A stretch of 26,571 nucleotides of DNA from Flavobacteriales bacterium (GTDB taxonomy: Bacteria > Bacteroidota > Bacteroidia > Flavobacteriales_E > Vicingaceae), in the NCBI GenBank assembly GCA_002402165.1, contig NVVI01000012.1, positions 12,959-39,529 on the forward strand, read 5' to 3'. The translations under genes and the position numbers were made by a program. Below are positions 24,104 through 26,571 of this stretch, piece by piece. The notes under the pieces were generated by a model. It worked only from the letters and a program-made list of their open reading frames with translations, did no database searches and had not been told where the DNA came from. Every line of letters begins with the position of its first letter. The first letter of the stretch is position 1.

Positions 24104-24862
24104 TTATATGGAAAGTTTTGCTAAATATTGAGCATTCTTATCTTCAAAAATAAGTTCAACATTAAAACCCAAATCAACAGCGGCAGATTTAAGTGTTTCA
24201 AAATCGACAAACAACCAGCTAAACTTATTAGCTTTCACTCCCTTATACTCCATTTGATAAGTTACATCTCCGTAGTAGGCACTATTTAAATCTACTAGCA
24301 TAGAACCATCATCTTCTTTGAACATATAAGATATGTCTGAAGAATCTAATATAATTTGACCACCATTATTTAAAAGTGATTTTGCCTTTAAAAGGAATTT
24401 TTGGAGACCATCTAAAGTTTTAGCAATCCCTACTCCATTCATTAAAAAAAGTAGCGTATCGTATTTCTCAGTTACATCATAAAAATTAATGTTAAAAGCT
24501 TTTAAAACTCTTTTTTGCATTACTTCTACAGCTCCTTTTGATGTGTCTATTGCTGTTACACCTATTCCTTTCCCCTCGAGTATTACGCTATGACAACCAC
24601 TTCCTGCGCCTATGTCAAGCACTTTTCCTTTACAAAGAGATAGTGCTTTCCCCTCAAGCTCAGAAAGTTCTTTTTGTGAGCGGAATAAATAGGGAATTGG
24701 AATGAAATCATCTTCTGAGATAGAAGATTTAACAATGATATCTGTAGTATAATTCTTGTTATAGAAATCTAACAAGGCATTACCTATCACATCATTATCC
24801 ACAAAATTATAATTTAATTTTTTCTCCTTTCGTATCAAGAAAAGAATACTCAAGCAAGCCAT
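24104..24862 (-). CDS. Class I SAM-dependent methyltransferase
   Basis: The protein contains the SAM-binding motif VLDIGAGSGCHSVILEGKG, an acidic ribose-binding end (TAIDTSKGAVEVM), YDTLLFLMNGVGIAKTLDGL and GGQIILDSSD, typical of small-molecule-type class I methyltransferases. The substrate is unknown. The start is uncertain. The ATG at 24862 (252 aa) makes a 56-bp overlap with rng. A GTG at 24802 (232 aa) avoids it, and a purine-rich AAGGAG lies between the two but precedes no normal start codon at suitable distance. The last option loses residues that look genuine (NYNFVDNDVIGNAL). It is probably cotranscribed with rng. Confidence 0.9.
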   Translation of the reverse strand: MACLSILFLIRKEKKLNYNFVDNDVIGNALLDFYNKNYTTDIIVKSSISEDDFIPIPYLFRSQKELSELEGKALSLCKGKVLDIGAGSGCHSVILEGKGIGVTAIDTSKGAVEVMQKRVLKAFNINFYDVTEKYDTLLFLMNGVGIAKTLDGLQKFLLKAKSLLNNGGQIILDSSDISYMFKEDDGSMLVDLNSAYYGDVTYQMEYKGVKANKFSWLFVDFETLKSAAVDLGFNVELIFEDKNAQYLAKLSI

Positions 24863-26366
24863 TTGAAGTTGTTGGGAATACTTCTAAAGAAATTTTATAT
24901 TTCTTCTGCCAAGCCTTTCTTAATGATTTGTTAAATCCTGTTTTCTTATTTACAAAAGCTTCTACATAAGGATGAGCATTAATTCTAATTTTATTGCTTT
25001 TCTTTTGTTTAGTTAAATAACTAAGATTGTTCTCAATTTCATCAACCAATAAAATAGTAGAATGAACCTCTCCATCTCCATTACAACATGGGCATTTTTC
25101 AGCTGTTTTAATATCCATTTCTGGACGAACTCTTTGACGAGTAATCTGAATTAAACCAAATTTACTTGGAGGCAAAATGTTATGCTTTGCTCTATCATTC
25201 TTCATAAACTCTTTCATTTTTTCATGAAGTAGTTTACGGTTTTTTGCTTCTCTTAAATCAATAAAATCGACAACAATAATTCCACCCATATCACGTAAAC
25301 GCAACTGACGAGCAACCTCTTCTGCTGCTTCGAGATTGACTTCTAACGCATTTTCTTCTTGTGTTTTATCTTTCTTCTTCCCTCTTTGCCCACTATTCAC
25401 ATCTATAACGTGAAGAGCTTCTGTATGCTCAATAATTAAATAAACTCCTGTTTTTAGAGTAACATTCTTGCCAAAAGAAGATTTGATTTGTTTATCAATT
25501 CCAAAGTTTTCAAAAATAGTAACGTTTCCTTTAAACAATTTTACAATATCTTCCTTGTCAGGAGCAATAGCTCTAAGTAATGTTTTAACTTCATTAAAAA
25601 GTGTTTCATCATTTATATGGATATTGGTGAAATCTTTATTTAAAATATCTCTTAATAAAGATGACGTCCTATTCAACTCCCCTAATACTTTTTTTGGAGC
25701 ATGAGCATTCCTAAGTTTTTTATAACATAAAGTCCACCGTGCTGATAAATCATTCATATCTGCATGCAAATCAGCAACCTTTTTGTCTTGAGCCACAGTT
25801 CTAATAATAACACCAAATCCTTTAGGCCTAATGCTTTTTATCAGTCGAACTAAGCGTTCTTTCTCTTTGTTATTTTTTATTTTTTGAGATACTGATACTT
25901 TATCTGAAAATGGTACTAACACTAAATATCTCCCTGCTATAGAAATTTCAGAGCTCAATCTTGGTCCTTTTGAGGAGATAGGCTCTTTAGCAATCTGAAC
26001 AAGAATGTTTTGATTGGACTTTAGTGTCTGTTCTATTTTACCTGATTTTTCAATTTCAGGCTCTAGTTTGAAATCTAAATCTGGTCTATTAAATTTGCCG
26101 CCAACAACACCTTTAGTGTATTTAGCAAAAGATCTAAACTTAGGTCCTAAATCAAGGTAATGTAAAAACGCATCTTTTTCGTAACCAACGTTAACAAAAG
26201 CAGCATTTAAACCTGGCATAATCTTTTTGACTTTACCGAGGTATATGTCTCCAACCGAAAAGTTATTATTGCTATTTTCCTTGTGTAGCTCAACGAGCTT
26301 ACCGTCTCTAAGGATGGCAATAGTAACCTCTTTTGATGAAGAATCAATAACAAGTTCTACACTCAT
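24807..26366 (-). CDS. rng: Ribonuclease G/E family RNase
   Basis: The 519-aa protein has the short Bacteroidota RNase G form. An S1-like RNA-binding domain lies at about 38-130 (VGDIYLGKVKKIMPGLNAAFVNVG, with an insertion), followed by an RNase-H-like and DNase-like catalytic region. Metal-ligand motifs are IDVNSGQRG (Asp322) and VVDFIDLREAKNR (Asp367), and a zinc-link motif CPCC is at 425-428. It lacks the long C-terminal scaffold of RNase E. It processes rRNA and decays mRNA by 5'-monophosphate-dependent endonucleolytic cleavage. It follows a ribosomal protein gene separated by a terminator hairpin, an arrangement commonly seen in this phylum. Confidence 0.96.
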   Translation of the reverse strand: MSVELVIDSSSKEVTIAILRDGKLVELHKENSNNNFSVGDIYLGKVKKIMPGLNAAFVNVGYEKDAFLHYLDLGPKFRSFAKYTKGVVGGKFNRPDLDFKLEPEIEKSGKIEQTLKSNQNILVQIAKEPISSKGPRLSSEISIAGRYLVLVPFSDKVSVSQKIKNNKEKERLVRLIKSIRPKGFGVIIRTVAQDKKVADLHADMNDLSARWTLCYKKLRNAHAPKKVLGELNRTSSLLRDILNKDFTNIHINDETLFNEVKTLLRAIAPDKEDIVKLFKGNVTIFENFGIDKQIKSSFGKNVTLKTGVYLIIEHTEALHVIDVNSGQRGKKKDKTQEENALEVNLEAAEEVARQLRLRDMGGIIVVDFIDLREAKNRKLLHEKMKEFMKNDRAKHNILPPSKFGLIQITRQRVRPEMDIKTAEKCPCCNGDGEVHSTILLVDEIENNLSYLTKQKKSNKIRINAHPYVEAFVNKKTGFNKSLRKAWQKKYKISLEVFPTTSNGLLEYSFLDTKGEKIKL

Positions 26367-26444
26367 TTTTAAGGTTTTTTTACCAAAACGAAAATCCCCC
26401 GAAGATAACTGGGTAATATATTGTAAAGTAGGTAATGAAAGAAA

Positions 26445-26475
26445 TTAACTCCTATACAGACTGTATAGGAGTTAA
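26445..26475. terminator. Perfect 15-bp hairpin downstream of ribosomal protein gene
   Basis: TTAACTCCTATACAG pairs perfectly with CTGTATAGGAGTTAA around a single A, so the real loop must use the inner stem bases. It lies 12 nt beyond the stop of the minus-strand ribosomal protein gene and is followed on that strand by a T-rich stretch. Confidence 0.8.
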
Positions 26476-26487
26476 TAGTTGAAAAAA

Positions 26488-26571
26488 TTATTTTTTCTTT
26501 TTGTGTCTGTTTTTTCTTAATCTCTTTTTACGCTTATGCGTAGCCATTTTATGTCTTTTTCTTTTCTTACC
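26488..26571 (-). CDS. AURKAIP1/COX24-like small ribosomal protein, N-terminus cut
   Basis: The visible 27 residues, GKKRKRHKMATHKRKK and then RLRKNRHKKKK, are almost wholly basic and match the AURKAIP1/COX24-domain protein of Bacteroidota, normally about 30-60 residues. The family is related to the mitochondrial ribosomal protein mS38 and binds the small subunit. Only the first few residues lie outside the window. It precedes rng with a strong terminator between them. Confidence 0.88.
   Translation of the reverse strand, partial: GKKRKRHKMATHKRKKRLRKNRHKKKK

Noticed and set aside
1..26571. CRISPR arrays, tRNA or rRNA genes, IS elements
   Set aside because: I saw no regularly spaced repeats with spacers, no cloverleaf-like segments and no transposase motifs; small RNAs cannot be excluded by eye.

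Overview
The window looks like chromosome from a member of the Bacteroidota, most likely Flavobacteriia. The DNA is very AT-rich. Genes lack clear Shine-Dalgarno sites but several carry the TAnnTTTG -7 promoter element of this phylum. There is a secreted protein with a type IX secretion (Por) C-terminal sorting domain, TPR-SpoIIE signalling proteins, a Bacteroidota-type RNase G, and the end of a tiny AURKAIP1/COX24-like ribosomal protein gene.

Layout. (1) 1-6028: three minus-strand TPR signalling genes. Two are tandem TPR-SpoIIE phosphatases, one of them cut by the left edge, and the third is a TPR-3TM protein without an output domain. A small plus-strand Cys-rich exported peptide gene lies between them. 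(2) 6043-9309: short segments bracketed by copies of the mnmE 3' end. One holds rlmF. The next holds a class II Fic protein, a small gene broken by an in-frame stop and a gene that looks split by a frameshift. (3) 9446-20306: a signalling region with a NarL-type response regulator, a C25-peptidase-like Por-secreted protein, a stand-alone receiver protein, and a tight four-gene plus-strand operon (ThiF/nitroreductase fusion, GNAT/LuxI-like acyltransferase, 7TMR-DISM histidine kinase, receiver-PAS-HisKA_3 kinase), followed by a small exported protein. (4) 20465-26571: housekeeping-type minus-strand genes: mnmE, a DUF547 lipoprotein with two upstream genes, a methyltransferase, RNase G and the ribosomal protein fragment.

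Main observations. First, the last 18 bp of mnmE (20465-20482, encoding FCIGK-stop) recur in the same orientation at 9292-9309 and 7112-7129 (16/18 each) and less well at 6043-6060 (14/18). This is the pattern left by site-specific integration at the mnmE 3' end, the site used by SGI1. I therefore infer that about 6.05-20.46 kb is a stacked, partly decayed island array with three segments and no integrase visible. Second, the segment next to mnmE carries a coherent candidate small-molecule synthesis and sensing module: an E1-like/nitroreductase fusion plus a GNAT enzyme translationally coupled to two sensor kinases, with two response regulators nearby and an operator-like inverted repeat in the divergent promoter. 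Its function is inference. All domain calls come from reading motifs by eye; no database search was run.
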